Shown here one piece after another: positions 55,635-64,000 of a stretch of 64,000 bases of DNA (positions are counted from its first letter, which is position 1; each line of letters starts with the position of its first letter). The notes below the pieces were generated by a model. It did not search any database, was not told the DNA's origin, and worked only from the letters and a program-made list of their open reading frames with translations. The position numbers and the translations under genes are program-made. Source of the DNA: Permianibacter fluminis (GTDB lineage: Bacteria > Pseudomonadota > Gammaproteobacteria > Enterobacterales > Permianibacteraceae); the NCBI RefSeq assembly GCF_013179735.1, contig NZ_JABMEG010000001.1, positions 868,001 through 932,000 of the forward strand. Direction: 5' to 3'.

Positions 55635-56099
55635 ATGCTGCATATCGTGCTGTTCAATCCGGAAATCCCGCCCAATACCGGCAACGTGATCCGGCTCTGC
55701 GCCAACACCGGCTTTCAGCTGCACTTGATCGAGCCGCTCGGTTTCGTGATGGAAGACAAGAAGCTGCGCCGTGCCGGCCTCGATTACCACGAGTGGGCAA
55801 GCGTAAACGTGCATGACAATTGGCAGGCCTTCATCGACGCGGTGCAACCGGCGCGCATCTTCGCCTGTGAAACCACCGGCCAGTGTCGGCACGTCGATGC
55901 CCGCTTCGCTGTCGGTGACGCCTTGGTGTTCGGGCCGGAAACCGGCGCAGTGCCGGCAGAGTTGATGTCGGCTCTGCCGCCGGAACAAACGCTGCGCTTG
56001 CCGATGCGACCGGGTCAGCGCAGTCTCAATCTGTCCAACGCCGTTGCCGTGATCGCGTTCGAAGCCTGGCGACAACTGGAATTTTCCGGCGCGAGCTGA
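55635..56099 (+). CDS. trmL: tRNA (cytidine/uridine-34-2'-O)-methyltransferase TrmL
   Basis: 154 residues, a minimal SPOUT methyltransferase. It starts LHIVLFNPEIPPNTGNVIRLCANTG and has the knot motifs FGPETGAVP and SLNLSNAVAVIAFE. It methylates the wobble base ribose of tRNA-Leu species in E. coli. Separate from the nitrogen operon by about 50 bases. Confidence 0.95.
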   Translation: MLHIVLFNPEIPPNTGNVIRLCANTGFQLHLIEPLGFVMEDKKLRRAGLDYHEWASVNVHDNWQAFIDAVQPARIFACETTGQCRHVDARFAVGDALVFGPETGAVPAELMSALPPEQTLRLPMRPGQRSLNLSNAVAVIAFEAWRQLEFSGAS

Positions 56100-56148
56100 G
56101 TGCGCGCCCTAGCGTGCTTTGCGTGCGGAAACATAACGGGGAATTTGC

Positions 56149-56691
56149 ATGTCGGAAATTGCCATCCAGCAGATGCGCAGTCGCATCGGTGATGTGATCA
56201 TCGGTGCGTTCAATGGCGCAATCTGTCTGCTGGATTTCCGCTATCGCAAACAGCGCGAGCAAATTGACCGGCGTATTCAAGCGGGCTTGCAAGCGCGTTT
56301 TGTCGAACGTAGCGAGCCGTTGCTGGTGCAGGCTATGGCGCAGCTGGAGCAGTTCCTGCGTGGTGAGCGCCGGTCATTTTCGTTGCCGCTGCGACCGGTT
56401 GGCACGGAACTGCAGCAGCGCGTCTGGGCCGCGCTGGCCCAGATCGAATACGGCCACACGACGAGCTATCGGCAACTGGCGCAACAGCTCGGTGTGAGTG
56501 AAGCGACAGTTGCCAGTGCTAGCGGCGCCAACGCCTTGGCATTGTGTGTGCCCTGTCATCGGCTGTTGGGTGAACGCGGCGAGCTAATCGGCTATGGTGG
56601 CGGCCAGGCGATCAAACAGCGCCTGCTGCGACTGGAGCAGTCTGTGTGCACGCCAAATCCGATCACGCTGGACTTGTTTCCAATCGGTTGA
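56149..56691 (+). CDS. ogt: Methylated-DNA--protein-cysteine methyltransferase
   Basis: 180 residues. The acceptor Cys (C136) is in ALCVPCHRLLG, followed by GYGGGQAIKQRLL; an N-terminal degenerate domain is also present, as in Ogt. It repairs O6-alkylguanine by taking the alkyl group in a suicide reaction. Monocistronic or after trmL. No Ada regulatory domain. Confidence 0.93.
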   Translation: MSEIAIQQMRSRIGDVIIGAFNGAICLLDFRYRKQREQIDRRIQAGLQARFVERSEPLLVQAMAQLEQFLRGERRSFSLPLRPVGTELQQRVWAALAQIEYGHTTSYRQLAQQLGVSEATVASASGANALALCVPCHRLLGERGELIGYGGGQAIKQRLLRLEQSVCTPNPITLDLFPIG

Positions 56692-56832
56692 GCGGTGAAT
56701 CGAGCAAGCGGTCGAACGGTCCGCTAGTGTTTAGCGCTAGCGTCGTTCTGCCGGGCTGTCGTTAGCATGATGTGCGCCTCCGACACTGAGTCAGTAGAAT
56801 TCGCGCACGACATAGCGCAATGAGGTGATGAA

Positions 56833-57255
56833 ATGAAAATTTGGCACGGTGAGCCGAGTCTGCAAAGTATTGTGGCACGTAATGCCAAGTCGATGGTCGA
56901 GCATCTTGGCATCGAGTTTGTGGCACTGACCGACAACAGCCTCAGTGCGCGAATGCCGGTTGACCAGCGCACCCGCCAGCCATTCGGCTTGCTGCATGGC
57001 GGTGCTAACGTGGTTCTGGCTGAAACGCTCGGTAGCGTTGCCGGCAACCTCGTGGTCCCGGATGACAAGATGGTGGTCGGGGTCGAAATCAATGCCAACC
57101 ATTTGCGGGCGGTGCGCGACGGTTTTGTGACCGGTACGACCACGCCGGTGCATCTGGGGCGTAGCACCCAGGTCTGGGATATCCGTATCGAAGATGCAGA
57201 TGGCAAACTGAGCTGCGTCTCGCGACTGACGCTGGCGGTTGTACCAAAAGGCTGA
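56833..57255 (+). CDS. Hotdog-fold acyl-CoA thioesterase, MenI/YdiI-like
   Basis: 140 residues from ATG 56833. MPVDQRTRQPFGLLHGGANV, LAETLGSVAGN and VGVEINANHLRAVRDG are the signature segments of the YdiI/MenI and EntH group, where a Glu in the LAETLG segment is catalytic. It could be 1,4-dihydroxy-2-naphthoyl-CoA hydrolase, but related paralogues act on other acyl-CoAs; no menaquinone genes are in the window. Ends at a bidirectional terminator. Confidence 0.9.
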   Translation: MKIWHGEPSLQSIVARNAKSMVEHLGIEFVALTDNSLSARMPVDQRTRQPFGLLHGGANVVLAETLGSVAGNLVVPDDKMVVGVEINANHLRAVRDGFVTGTTTPVHLGRSTQVWDIRIEDADGKLSCVSRLTLAVVPKG

Positions 57256-57263
57256 GGCTACCG

Positions 57264-57296
57264 AAAAAAAAGCCGGCGGAATCGCCGGCTTTTTTA
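57264..57296. terminator. Bidirectional intrinsic terminator
   Basis: Stem gccggcg / cgccggc with a 4-base loop, bounded by an A-run and a T-run on both sides. It lies between convergent genes ending at 57255 and 57308. Confidence 0.92.
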
Positions 57297-57307
57297 AAGA
57301 CGGTCAA

Positions 57308-57988
57308 TTAACGGAACGAGAACCGGAAATAGGCCCCGTAATAATTACGCTCCAGATCGCTGACATCAAAGCTTTCTTGACGCACTTCGGCACCGACGCC
57401 GATGCTTGGCGTGAAATTGACTTGCACTGACAGGTTACGCCAGTCGGCGACGTAATCAAAAACCCGTTCGCGACGGAAATTCAGATCAAATTCAACGCTG
57501 TCGGTGGGCTGGAGGCGCAGACCGACGCGCAACTGGCTGCCCCAATCGTCGTCCTCGTCATCGTTGTCATCGTAACCGCCATCGTCATCGACGGTATACG
57601 AATCACTGAGCAACGACACATCGCCATAGAACATCAACATGTCACCAGCGGCAAAGCGCAGGCCGGCGCCAGCGGTCATGGTAACTTCGGTGACGCTACT
57701 TTCCGAGTGGTAGCAACTCCCGCTGAAACAGCCGCGGTCGTCGTACTCATGAATCGCAGATTCAATCATTGCCGGCAAATAGAAATGCTCGCCAAAGCCG
57801 ACGCTGCCACGTACCCGGAAGGTGGTGTAATCACTTTCGGAGCGCAGGTAATCACCATCGCCGAAATCGATCCGTTCGCTGTCAGTACCGCCGAAAAGGC
57901 CTGCTTCGACATAGGTAAAACGGATATCACTGGCCATTGCCTGCGCGGACAGCAGGGCAAGACCAACTACGGATACAGCTTTGAACAT
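57308..57988 (-). CDS. Outer-membrane beta-barrel-like protein with acidic loop
   Basis: 226 residues from ATG 57988 (MFKAVSVVGLALLSAQAMA signal peptide). The mature part shows alternating hydrophobic strands typical of small porin-like barrels and ends in a Phe-rich strand (YFRFSFR). One loop is a run of Asp and Gly (about 12 Asp in 17 residues, starting near mature residue 140). A pair of Cys (CFSGSC) sits in another loop. No family recognised. The 207-base upstream gap contains a ctgacaa / ttgtcag hairpin at 58078-58097. Confidence 0.75.
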   Translation of the reverse strand: MFKAVSVVGLALLSAQAMASDIRFTYVEAGLFGGTDSERIDFGDGDYLRSESDYTTFRVRGSVGFGEHFYLPAMIESAIHEYDDRGCFSGSCYHSESSVTEVTMTAGAGLRFAAGDMLMFYGDVSLLSDSYTVDDDGGYDDNDDEDDDWGSQLRVGLRLQPTDSVEFDLNFRRERVFDYVADWRNLSVQVNFTPSIGVGAEVRQESFDVSDLERNYYGAYFRFSFR

Positions 57989-58195
57989 GAGACGTTCCTG
58001 TCTGAAATCAAATGCCGGAAATGGCGCGGCGATTGTTCCGACGAGGTAGGTGGCTGTCAATGGTGAGCACATGCTTTCTGACAATTGCGCTTGTCAGGGC
58101 ACGGAACTGTATCGATTTGTAGCGGCGTTGCAGTGATGGATGCGCAGCAAATGATGGTGAAAATGCGGTATCGGCGACCGCTCGGGTAACGCGAA

Positions 58196-59224
58196 TCAGC
58201 TACTGGATTCGTCGCGCATTTCCCGCATCAGCAATTCTTTGGCGGCGACGCGAGGGTCGATGCCGTCGTGCAGAATGCGGTAGATCTGTTCGCTGATCGG
58301 CATTTCGATGCCGAGCTTGCGCGCAAGCAGTACCACTTCCTCGGCATTGCTGGCAGCTTCGACCACTTGACCAATTTCAGCTTGCGCCTGCGCTGGCGTT
58401 TTACCTTGGCCAAGCGCCAGACCAAACCGGCGATTGCGCGATTGATTGTCGGTGCAGGTCAGAATCAAATCGCCCAAACCGGCCATGCCATAAAATGTTT
58501 CGGGCTTGCCGCCCAGCGCCAAACCGAGCCGGGTGATCTCGGCGAGGCCGCGTGTGATTAGTGCGGTTCTGGCATTGGCACCAAAACCCAAACCGTCACA
58601 CATGCCGGCACCGACCGCCAACACGTTCTTTACCGCGCCACCGACCTGCACGCCGATCATGTCGTCGGACAAATAGACCCGGAAGCGATCACTGTGCAGG
58701 CGTGTGGCAAGTTCGGTGCGAAACGTGATGTCGTTGGCTGCCAGCGTGATGGCGGTAGGCAGGCCAGCGGCCAATTCCTTGGCGAAACTGGGCCCGGACA
58801 GAACCGCCTGTGGCGTGCTGGCAGAAAATTCGTCGGTGACGACCGATGACAGCAGCGCTTGCGCGCCGTGTTCAAAACCTTTGGTTGCCCAGACGATGCG
58901 AACATTGCTCGCTGTCAGCGGCTTCAGCAGCTGCAAACTGGCACGAAAGGCGTGGCTTGGTACGGCGACCATGACGTCGCGGACGTCATGCAGTGCCAGC
59001 GCCAGGTCAGCGGTTGCTGACAATGTATCGGGAAACGGAATGCCGGGCAGGTAGCGGGCATTTTCGCGGGCCGACTGCAGCTTGTGCATTTCGTCGGCAT
59101 TGCGACCCCAGAGTCGGGTGTCGTTGCCGAGTCGGGCCAAATGCAAGGCAAGCGCCGTGCCCCAGGAACCGGCGCCGAGTACTGCTATCGGAGTCGAGCG
59201 GGGCACGAGCGTCGTGGCAGGCAA
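58196..59224 (-). CDS. gpsA: NAD(P)-dependent glycerol-3-phosphate dehydrogenase
   Basis: 342 residues if TTG 59224, directly after the secB stop, is used; a GTG at 59206 is an alternative and neither has a clear ribosome site. Rossmann motif VLGAGSWGTALALHLA near the N-terminus; VPSHAFR, SGPSFAKELAAGLPT, catalytic GGAVKNVLAVGAGM, and GMAGLGDLILTCT with the substrate-binding region. Makes sn-glycerol 3-phosphate for phospholipid synthesis. Last gene of the rhodanese-grxC-secB-gpsA run. Confidence 0.94.
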   Translation of the reverse strand: MPATTLVPRSTPIAVLGAGSWGTALALHLARLGNDTRLWGRNADEMHKLQSARENARYLPGIPFPDTLSATADLALALHDVRDVMVAVPSHAFRASLQLLKPLTASNVRIVWATKGFEHGAQALLSSVVTDEFSASTPQAVLSGPSFAKELAAGLPTAITLAANDITFRTELATRLHSDRFRVYLSDDMIGVQVGGAVKNVLAVGAGMCDGLGFGANARTALITRGLAEITRLGLALGGKPETFYGMAGLGDLILTCTDNQSRNRRFGLALGQGKTPAQAQAEIGQVVEAASNAEEVVLLARKLGIEMPISEQIYRILHDGIDPRVAAKELLMREMRDESSS

Positions 59225-59722
59225 TTACTGAACGGTTGAAGCTTCGGCACTGTTGCCAGCTTGCGCCTGCTCAGCTTCGCGTTGCAGCTGCATTGCGAAA
59301 ATCTGGTCGAAGTTGACCGGGGCGAGATGCAGCGCCGGGAAGCCACCTTGACCGATTGCGGCCGCAATCACTTGGCGTGCGTACGGGAACAGCAGGCTCG
59401 GTGTGTAAGCGGTCAGGGCGTGACGCAATTGCATGCCTTCGACGCCAGAAATCGTGAACACGCCGGCTTGCTGCACCTCGCACACGAACGCGACCTTGTC
59501 GCCGCTCTTGCACTCGACATTGATGACCAGAATAACTTCATAATTGTTGTCATCAAGCTTGCGAGCCTTGCTGTTCAACTGAACTGCATAATTCGGCTCG
59601 AACGCGGTCTGGAACAGTTCCGGGGTGTTCGGCGCTTCGAACGACAGATCCTTCAGGTAGACGCGGCCAAGGTTCAGGCTCGGTTGCTGGGCATTGGTTG
59701 CGCCCTGGATTTCTTCTGCCAT
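59225..59722 (-). CDS. secB: Protein-export chaperone SecB
   Basis: 165 residues; AAGGAAGT before ATG 59722. NLGRVYLKDLSFEAPNTPELF, LVINVECKSGDKVAFVCEVQQAGVF and HLAPVNFDQIFAMQLQ are SecB hallmarks. A tetrameric chaperone that keeps preproteins unfolded and delivers them to SecA. Its position between grxC and gpsA is conserved in gammaproteobacteria. Confidence 0.97.
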   Translation of the reverse strand: MAEEIQGATNAQQPSLNLGRVYLKDLSFEAPNTPELFQTAFEPNYAVQLNSKARKLDDNNYEVILVINVECKSGDKVAFVCEVQQAGVFTISGVEGMQLRHALTAYTPSLLFPYARQVIAAAIGQGGFPALHLAPVNFDQIFAMQLQREAEQAQAGNSAEASTVQ

Positions 59723-59756
59723 GTTTTACTTCCTTTAATTATTTGCCTGCATCAAC

Positions 59757-60011
59757 TTACGCGGACAGCAGGGGTTGCAATTTGCCTGCGCGATGCAAGG
59801 CGTACAAATCATCACAGCCGCCGACAGGCTGGCCATTGATGAAAATCTGCGGCACGGTGCGACGACCGCTGCGGCTCATCATTTCGTCACGTCGAGCCGG
59901 ATCGGTATCGACCCGAATTTCCTGATAGCTGGCGCCGAGACTGTCCAGCAACTGCTTGGCACGCACGCAGTACGGGCAAACGGCAGTGGTGAACATTTCA
60001 ATTGCGGCCAT
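59757..60011 (-). CDS. grxC: Glutaredoxin 3
   Basis: 84 residues, with active-site CPYC (C12 and C15) in FTTAVCPYCVRAKQLL and the TVPQIFINGQPVGG glutathione-binding segment. Reduces disulfides and mixed glutathione disulfides. Starts 10 bases after the rhodanese gene stop. Confidence 0.96.
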   Translation of the reverse strand: MAAIEMFTTAVCPYCVRAKQLLDSLGASYQEIRVDTDPARRDEMMSRSGRRTVPQIFINGQPVGGCDDLYALHRAGKLQPLLSA

Positions 60012-60021
60012 CGCTACCTCA

Positions 60022-60441
60022 TTACTTCTTGCTGATCGGCAGGTTCTCAGCAGTCCAGGCCTGCATCCCGTTGCCGAGCCGGAAAAGCTGGGCGAACCCC
60101 TGCTTCTTCAACTGCTTGCAGGCGTTGACGGCAGTCATGCCTTGGGCACACACCACGATTACCGGGCGCTCTTTGTAACGCTCCAGTTCCTTGTCCATGC
60201 TGTCGAGCTTCGACAACGGCGCCGAAACGGCCCCAACGATATGGCCCTTGTTGAAATCGGCCAAGGGGCGGATATCGAGCACCACACCGTCTTGCCGATT
60301 GACCAGGGTGGTCAGTTGCTGCGGGCCGATGGCCTTGCCGCCGCCAGCGCTGCTGAACGAGGCAATCACCAACATCAGCAGGGTCAACCAGGCAACGCTT
60401 AAATAGGGGTGGTTCGTGAAGAGTTCAACTACGATTTGCAT
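60022..60441 (-). CDS. Membrane-anchored rhodanese-domain protein (YibN-like)
   Basis: 139 residues: a membrane helix at about 14-30 (LSVAWLTLLMLVIASF), then a single rhodanese domain, with VVLDIRPLADFNKGHIVGA and catalytic Cys in VVCAQGMTAVNA. Upstream of grxC and secB, like yibN in E. coli. Probably sulfurtransferase activity; the physiological partner is unknown. Confidence 0.93.
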   Translation of the reverse strand: MQIVVELFTNHPYLSVAWLTLLMLVIASFSSAGGGKAIGPQQLTTLVNRQDGVVLDIRPLADFNKGHIVGAVSAPLSKLDSMDKELERYKERPVIVVCAQGMTAVNACKQLKKQGFAQLFRLGNGMQAWTAENLPISKK

Positions 60442-60562
60442 GACAGACCGATCGGACGCGCTCCCGGGCGGGCTGCCCGGGGCAAAAAAGAGGGCCGATT
60501 ATACAGAACCGACCCGTTTAGGCGATCACCCTCGGCAAGCGGCCTCAGCCCCGGCCGCCCCA

Positions 60563-60985
60563 TCAGCTGACGGGGCGAACCATCACCCGGGACCCCAGTA
60601 CCGAAACCACCTCAACCTCGGTGCCTGCCGGCAGCTCAGGGCCTTGGGCGGTCCAGCGGGTGTCATCGATAAAGATCTCACCGCCCTCGGCGGTCAGTGC
60701 CGTTTGCAGCCGGGTGCGCCGACCCACCAGGGCATCGCTGCGCCGATTCAGGGTGGCCGAGCCTTCCCCTTCCTTGCTCGCATACCAGCGCCGGCCAACC
60801 ACGACGCTGATCACGGACAACAGCGCGAACAAGGTCGCCAGCGCCTGCCATGGCAGCGGCAGCAATAACGCCACGAGCCCGGTAAGCAGCGCGGCAATGC
60901 CAAAAAACATCAGGTAAAAGCCAGGCGCCACCATTTCGATGGCAAACAACAGCAAGCCAACCGCCAACCAATACCAGTTCTGCAT
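60563..60985 (-). CDS. NfeD-family membrane protein
   Basis: 140 residues from ATG 60985, with GAGGAA upstream. Two to three membrane helices at about 5-70 (WYWLAVGLLLFAIEMVAPGF), then a C-terminal OB-like beta domain (LVGRRTRLQTALTAEGG, VEVVSVLGSRVMVRP). NfeD proteins are commonly encoded next to SPFH/stomatin proteins, as here (32 bases after the stop of the SPFH gene), and may regulate or assemble their complexes. Confidence 0.92.
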   Translation of the reverse strand: MQNWYWLAVGLLLFAIEMVAPGFYLMFFGIAALLTGLVALLLPLPWQALATLFALLSVISVVVGRRWYASKEGEGSATLNRRSDALVGRRTRLQTALTAEGGEIFIDDTRWTAQGPELPAGTEVEVVSVLGSRVMVRPVS

Positions 60986-61017
60986 GATGTCATTCCTCAA
61001 ACGGTGAGCAGACAGAC

Positions 61018-61920
61018 TCAGTTCTTGACCGTCTTGAACAGCTCGGAAATGCCGCCGAGCGCACCAATGACATTGCCGGCTTCCAGCGGCATCAACACCA
61101 GCTTCTCGTTCGGCGAAGTCGCGATCTGGCCGAGCGCCTCGACATACTTCTGGGCGATAAAGTAATTGATGGCGCGCGAGTCACCTTTGCCGATGGCTTC
61201 CGACACCATTCGGGTCGCATTGGCTTCCGCTTCGGCCAGCCGCTCACGGGCTTCCGCTTGCCGGAACGCGGCTTCCTTCTGCCCTTCGGCTTGCAGGATC
61301 TGGCCCTGCTTCATGCCTTCGGCTTTCAGAATTTCCGATTGCCGTAGTCCTTCCGCTTCCAGAATCTGCGCGCGCTTGATCCGCTCCGCTTTCATCTGCT
61401 GCGCCATTGCGTTGACCAGATCCTGCGGCGGCACGATATCGCGCACTTCAATGCGGGTGATCTTGACGCCCCAGGGATTGGTCGCGTGGTCGACAATGCG
61501 CAGAATCTGGGCATTGATCTGATCGCGCTTGGACAGCATCTCGTCCAGATCCATGCCGCCCAATACCGTGCGCAAGTTGGTCATGGTCAGGTTCTGCATC
61601 GCCATCTGCAGATGGTTGATCTCGTAAGTCGCCTGGGCCGCATCGGTGATTTGATAGAAGCAGACCGCATCAATAGTGACGGTGGCGTTGTCGCGCGAGA
61701 TCACCGACTGCTGCGGAATATCCAGCACCTGCTCCATCATGTTCACCTTCGCGCCGACCCGCTCAAACACCGGTGTAATGAAATGCAGGCCGGGTTGCAG
61801 CGTCCGTACATATTTGCCGAAGCGCTCGATGGTGTATTCATAGCCCTGACGCACCGACTTCACCCCGGTGGTGACCAGTATCACGGCAAAAACCAGCAGA
61901 CCAAAAACAACGGTTTCCAT
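61018..61920 (-). CDS. SPFH/Band 7 (stomatin-like, QmcA) membrane protein
   Basis: 300 residues from ATG 61920 with AAGGAG. An N-terminal membrane helix (about 3-20, [16 protein letters not shown]), the SPFH domain ([39 protein letters not shown]), and a coiled-coil of repeated 'AEG' units ([19 protein letters not shown]). Forms large oligomers in the membrane. Paired with nfeD; together they resemble E. coli YbbK(QmcA)-YbbL/NfeD. Confidence 0.95.
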   Translation of the reverse strand: METVVFGLLVFAVILVTTGVKSVRQGYEYTIERFGKYVRTLQPGLHFITPVFERVGAKVNMMEQVLDIPQQSVISRDNATVTIDAVCFYQITDAAQATYEINHLQMAMQNLTMTNLRTVLGGMDLDEMLSKRDQINAQILRIVDHATNPWGVKITRIEVRDIVPPQDLVNAMAQQMKAERIKRAQILEAEGLRQSEILKAEGMKQGQILQAEGQKEAAFRQAEARERLAEAEANATRMVSEAIGKGDSRAINYFIAQKYVEALGQIATSPNEKLVLMPLEAGNVIGALGGISELFKTVKN

Positions 61921-61930
61921 GTCTTGCTCC

Positions 61931-63376
61931 TTACAGCCCAGCGGTGGAAGGTAGTGCCTTTTTTCGATAAGCGGCCAGCGCCTGTTCTCGTGCAGGCAAG
62001 GCAAACTCTAGTTCGGTAGCGATACTGACTACCTGTTCCTGATATTTTACTGCGCTGTCAAAACCGCCCGACAAAGCCGACAATCGAGCATAGGCTTCCA
62101 GCAATGCAATATCGTCGGTATCGGTGAACGGCGGCAAATAGCTACGTGCCTCGGCGGCGTTTTCGGAGCCCTGCTCCAGTAGTGCCAGCGCGTATTGCAG
62201 TTGCGCCCGCTTATGACCACCATCCGCCGCCACCTTCAGCCACTTCAGGCTCTTCTCTTTCTGCTGCGCAACATCGCCACCAATGTCGAGTTTTTGTGCC
62301 AACAACCAAGCCGAGTCGGCATTACCCTGCTGAGCTGAAACCGTCAACCAGAAAATACCCTTACTGGTGTCCTTTTCACAACGGTCGCCAGTCAATAACT
62401 TGCTGGCTAATTTATATTGTCCACGTGAGTCGCCGTTGATGGCGCTTTGCAGGAACAGTTTTTCGCTATACTGATCAAGTTCTTTTTGCCGCTTTTGGCC
62501 TGTGATGAGTTCGGTTTTAATTACATTTGCCAACTCATATTGTGCTTTACCATCGCCGGCTTCAGCGAGCGGAGTCAGTTCTGTCAATTTTGCTTTGGTT
62601 TTCTTCGGGTCAATCGCCGCAATTGCGCCACTATTACCTTCATCCAACCGGTAATCCAAACAGTATCTGGCTTGCATTTCTCGCAACTGCTCATTGGCCG
62701 GAAGGAGAAACTCCCAGTCTTTCACTGCCGCCAAACTGCTCTTTTCGAAGAGTGAACGAAACAGACGACTGTCCGAATCCCTCTTTGTCAATTCTCTGAT
62801 GCCACTTTCATAAACTCGCGCCCGCTGTGGACGACCCTTGACATCAATGTAGAAATTCAAGCAAGCATAACCGGTGACACCTGCTTGCGCGGCCGCCATC
62901 GGATATCGGGGGGCTTTTGTTCGCACGGGCTGTGCCGGACTGTCTCCCGATACGGTGCAATCCGCCTGTCGATCAGCAACAACAGGCAGTAAATGCGCCG
63001 TAATCGCTTGTTGACCAAACTTGCTTTGCAATTCATTCGCCAACTCTCTCGCACGTTTCATGGACGCTTCATCGAGTTTGGTGGCAAAAACGTCACGCAA
63101 TTTGGGGGCATGTTCTGTATCTTGTTCGGCCGCCAGATCTGCCCAGGCCCAAGCATCGACTGGACTTTTGTCGACATGCTCGCCGCGCGCATACATCACT
63201 GCCAGATTGCGTTGGGATGGCGCATCGCCGAGTTCAGCCAAGCGACGAAATTCGGCGTAAGCAACATCAAACTGCTTCTGCTCGTAAGCGGTCATGGCGC
63301 TACTGAAGTCGGCGAGAGCCGGAGTCGCGCAGCCGAGAACGAGGCCGAAAAAGAAAACGGGATGGCGTAAACGCAT
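61931..63376 (-). CDS. Sel1-repeat protein with TonB C-terminal-like domain
   Basis: 481 residues from ATG 63376. Signal peptide ([18 protein letters not shown]), Sel1/TPR repeats at about 20-80 ([31 protein letters not shown]), a middle domain (about 150-215) like the energy-transducing C-terminus of TonB ([27 protein letters not shown]... in two parts), then more Sel1 repeats to the end. Predicted periplasmic. Bases about 62290-62870 are AT-richer than the rest (row 62461-62520 is 40% GC). The gene that follows the 153-base gap is a related Sel1 gene. Confidence 0.82.
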   Translation of the reverse strand: MRLRHPVFFFGLVLGCATPALADFSSAMTAYEQKQFDVAYAEFRRLAELGDAPSQRNLAVMYARGEHVDKSPVDAWAWADLAAEQDTEHAPKLRDVFATKLDEASMKRARELANELQSKFGQQAITAHLLPVVADRQADCTVSGDSPAQPVRTKAPRYPMAAAQAGVTGYACLNFYIDVKGRPQRARVYESGIRELTKRDSDSRLFRSLFEKSSLAAVKDWEFLLPANEQLREMQARYCLDYRLDEGNSGAIAAIDPKKTKAKLTELTPLAEAGDGKAQYELANVIKTELITGQKRQKELDQYSEKLFLQSAINGDSRGQYKLASKLLTGDRCEKDTSKGIFWLTVSAQQGNADSAWLLAQKLDIGGDVAQQKEKSLKWLKVAADGGHKRAQLQYALALLEQGSENAAEARSYLPPFTDTDDIALLEAYARLSALSGGFDSAVKYQEQVVSIATELEFALPAREQALAAYRKKALPSTAGL

Positions 63377-63529
63377 GAGTTCCAGTCCTTGAACCGTGGA
63401 AACGGCCGCCAACTTGCCTGTCGGCGGCGGTTGTTGTCAATGCGGCGGCGTCAATGCTTCAACACGGCACCGCATTAACGCAAAAAACAGCCGGAGCAAA
63501 ACGGCTCGCTGTCTAAAAGACCTGCTAGC

Positions 63530-64000
63530 TCAATGCGCCGGTAGCGGCGGCAATTGTTCATTTTCGACGGCTTTCAACGCGGCCTGCCGACGCTCGGTTG
63601 TCAAGCCGATGTCGGTCGCCAGATCGAGCGCGTCGTCGGCATCATCCTGCGCTGCGCTGAAATCGCCGGTCAGGGCGTAACCATAGGCAAGCCAGTCCAG
63701 TACATGGATGTGCCAATCGGTCGGCAGCTTCTTCAGCAGTGCCAAGGCTGCTGTAGCGTTCTGGCCCGCGCCGGGTTTCAATTGCTGCTTGGCGACCCGC
63801 AACATCGCCAACGCGTTGCCGGCATCAGCCGCCTGTTGCAGCCATTCGCTCTGCTGAGGCGCAGACATGGCCAACTGTTTGTCGCCTTCGAACCACAGCG
63901 CCGCGATGTGTTTGGCTGGTGCGTAATCCTGTGCGATGGCCAGCTGTAACCAGTGTGCGGCCTTTGCTCGATCGCTGACACAGCCGGCACCGCGCATCAA
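63530..64000 (-). CDS. Sel1-repeat protein, 5' end outside window
   Basis: The 3' 156 codons of a gene that runs past the right edge. The visible part contains Sel1-like units (AAHWLQLAIAQDYAPAKHIAAL, SEWLQQAADAGNALAMLRVA), and a TPR-like end. Probably a paralogue of the gene at 61931; the two may be one operon. Without the N-terminus, length and a signal peptide cannot be judged. Confidence 0.75.
   Translation of the reverse strand: MMRGAGCVSDRAKAAHWLQLAIAQDYAPAKHIAALWFEGDKQLAMSAPQQSEWLQQAADAGNALAMLRVAKQQLKPGAGQNATAALALLKKLPTDWHIHVLDWLAYGYALTGDFSAAQDDADDALDLATDIGLTTERRQAALKAVENEQLPPLPAH

Overview
This window looks like chromosomal DNA from a free-living, motile, high-GC gammaproteobacterium. 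The evidence is gene order: ubiB followed by hinT-tatABC-tatD; glnA, a DUF4124 gene, ntrB and ntrC; and rhodanese-grxC-secB-gpsA. A TatD protein very close to the enterobacterial one, a CioAB-type cytochrome bd oxidase and a MenI-like thioesterase agree with this. No rRNA, tRNA, insertion sequence, prophage or CRISPR array was seen. Genus cannot be fixed from the sequence alone.

Layout. 1-4974: 3' part of ubiB, a block of 52-bp tandem repeats, then hinT, the Tat translocase, an unknown exported protein and tatD. 5085-8532: a lysophospholipid transporter/acyltransferase fusion, an unknown membrane protein and a CDF metal transporter. 8871-20372: a compact chemotaxis operon on the + strand (mcp, cheY, STAS, cheA, mcp, cheW, cheR, cheD, cheB, a response regulator with an EAL domain, mcp) closed by an intrinsic terminator. 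20438-28199: drug-efflux MFS, a REC-HD-GYP regulator with a large hybrid histidine kinase, a periplasmic solute-binding protein, dtd and an unknown membrane-anchored protein. 28250-28947: a REP-like palindrome and a small AT-richer islet. 28948-34150: aminopeptidase, tiny DUF3149 protein, a DUF4399/lipoprotein pair, typA/bipA and a GDT1-type transporter. 34178-44707: four diguanylate cyclases, cytochrome bd oxidase, a histidine kinase, and a PP-loop ATPase overlapping a TusA-like gene. 44964-50179: acetyltransferase, glutamine amidotransferase, DUF3617 protein, D-Ala-D-Ala carboxypeptidase and a TPR membrane glycosyltransferase-like protein. 50292-55583: the nitrogen regulon core with visible NtrC sites and a sigma-54 promoter. 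55635-64000: trmL, ogt, thioesterase, outer-membrane-like protein, gpsA-secB-grxC-rhodanese, nfeD-SPFH pair and two Sel1-repeat genes, the last cut by the window edge.

How it fits together. Cyclic-di-GMP signalling is heavily represented: four GGDEF proteins, all with GGEEF and an upstream RxxD inhibitory site, one EAL protein translationally coupled to cheB, and one HD-GYP regulator beside a hybrid kinase. CheA carries an inserted segment that resembles a degenerate MshEN (c-di-GMP-binding) fold. Together these suggest cross-talk between chemotaxis and c-di-GMP, which is inference. The nitrogen block is self-explanatory: NtrB/NtrC activate glnA from a sigma-54 promoter, and an NtrC site over the -35 box of the ntrBC promoter suggests autorepression.

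Most of the window is ordinary core genome. The observations most worth checking are the CheA insert, the EAL gene inside the che operon, a perfect intrinsic terminator embedded in the signal-peptide codons of the carboxypeptidase gene, the PP-loop/TusA pair, and the mosaic base composition inside the transporter/acyltransferase gene.
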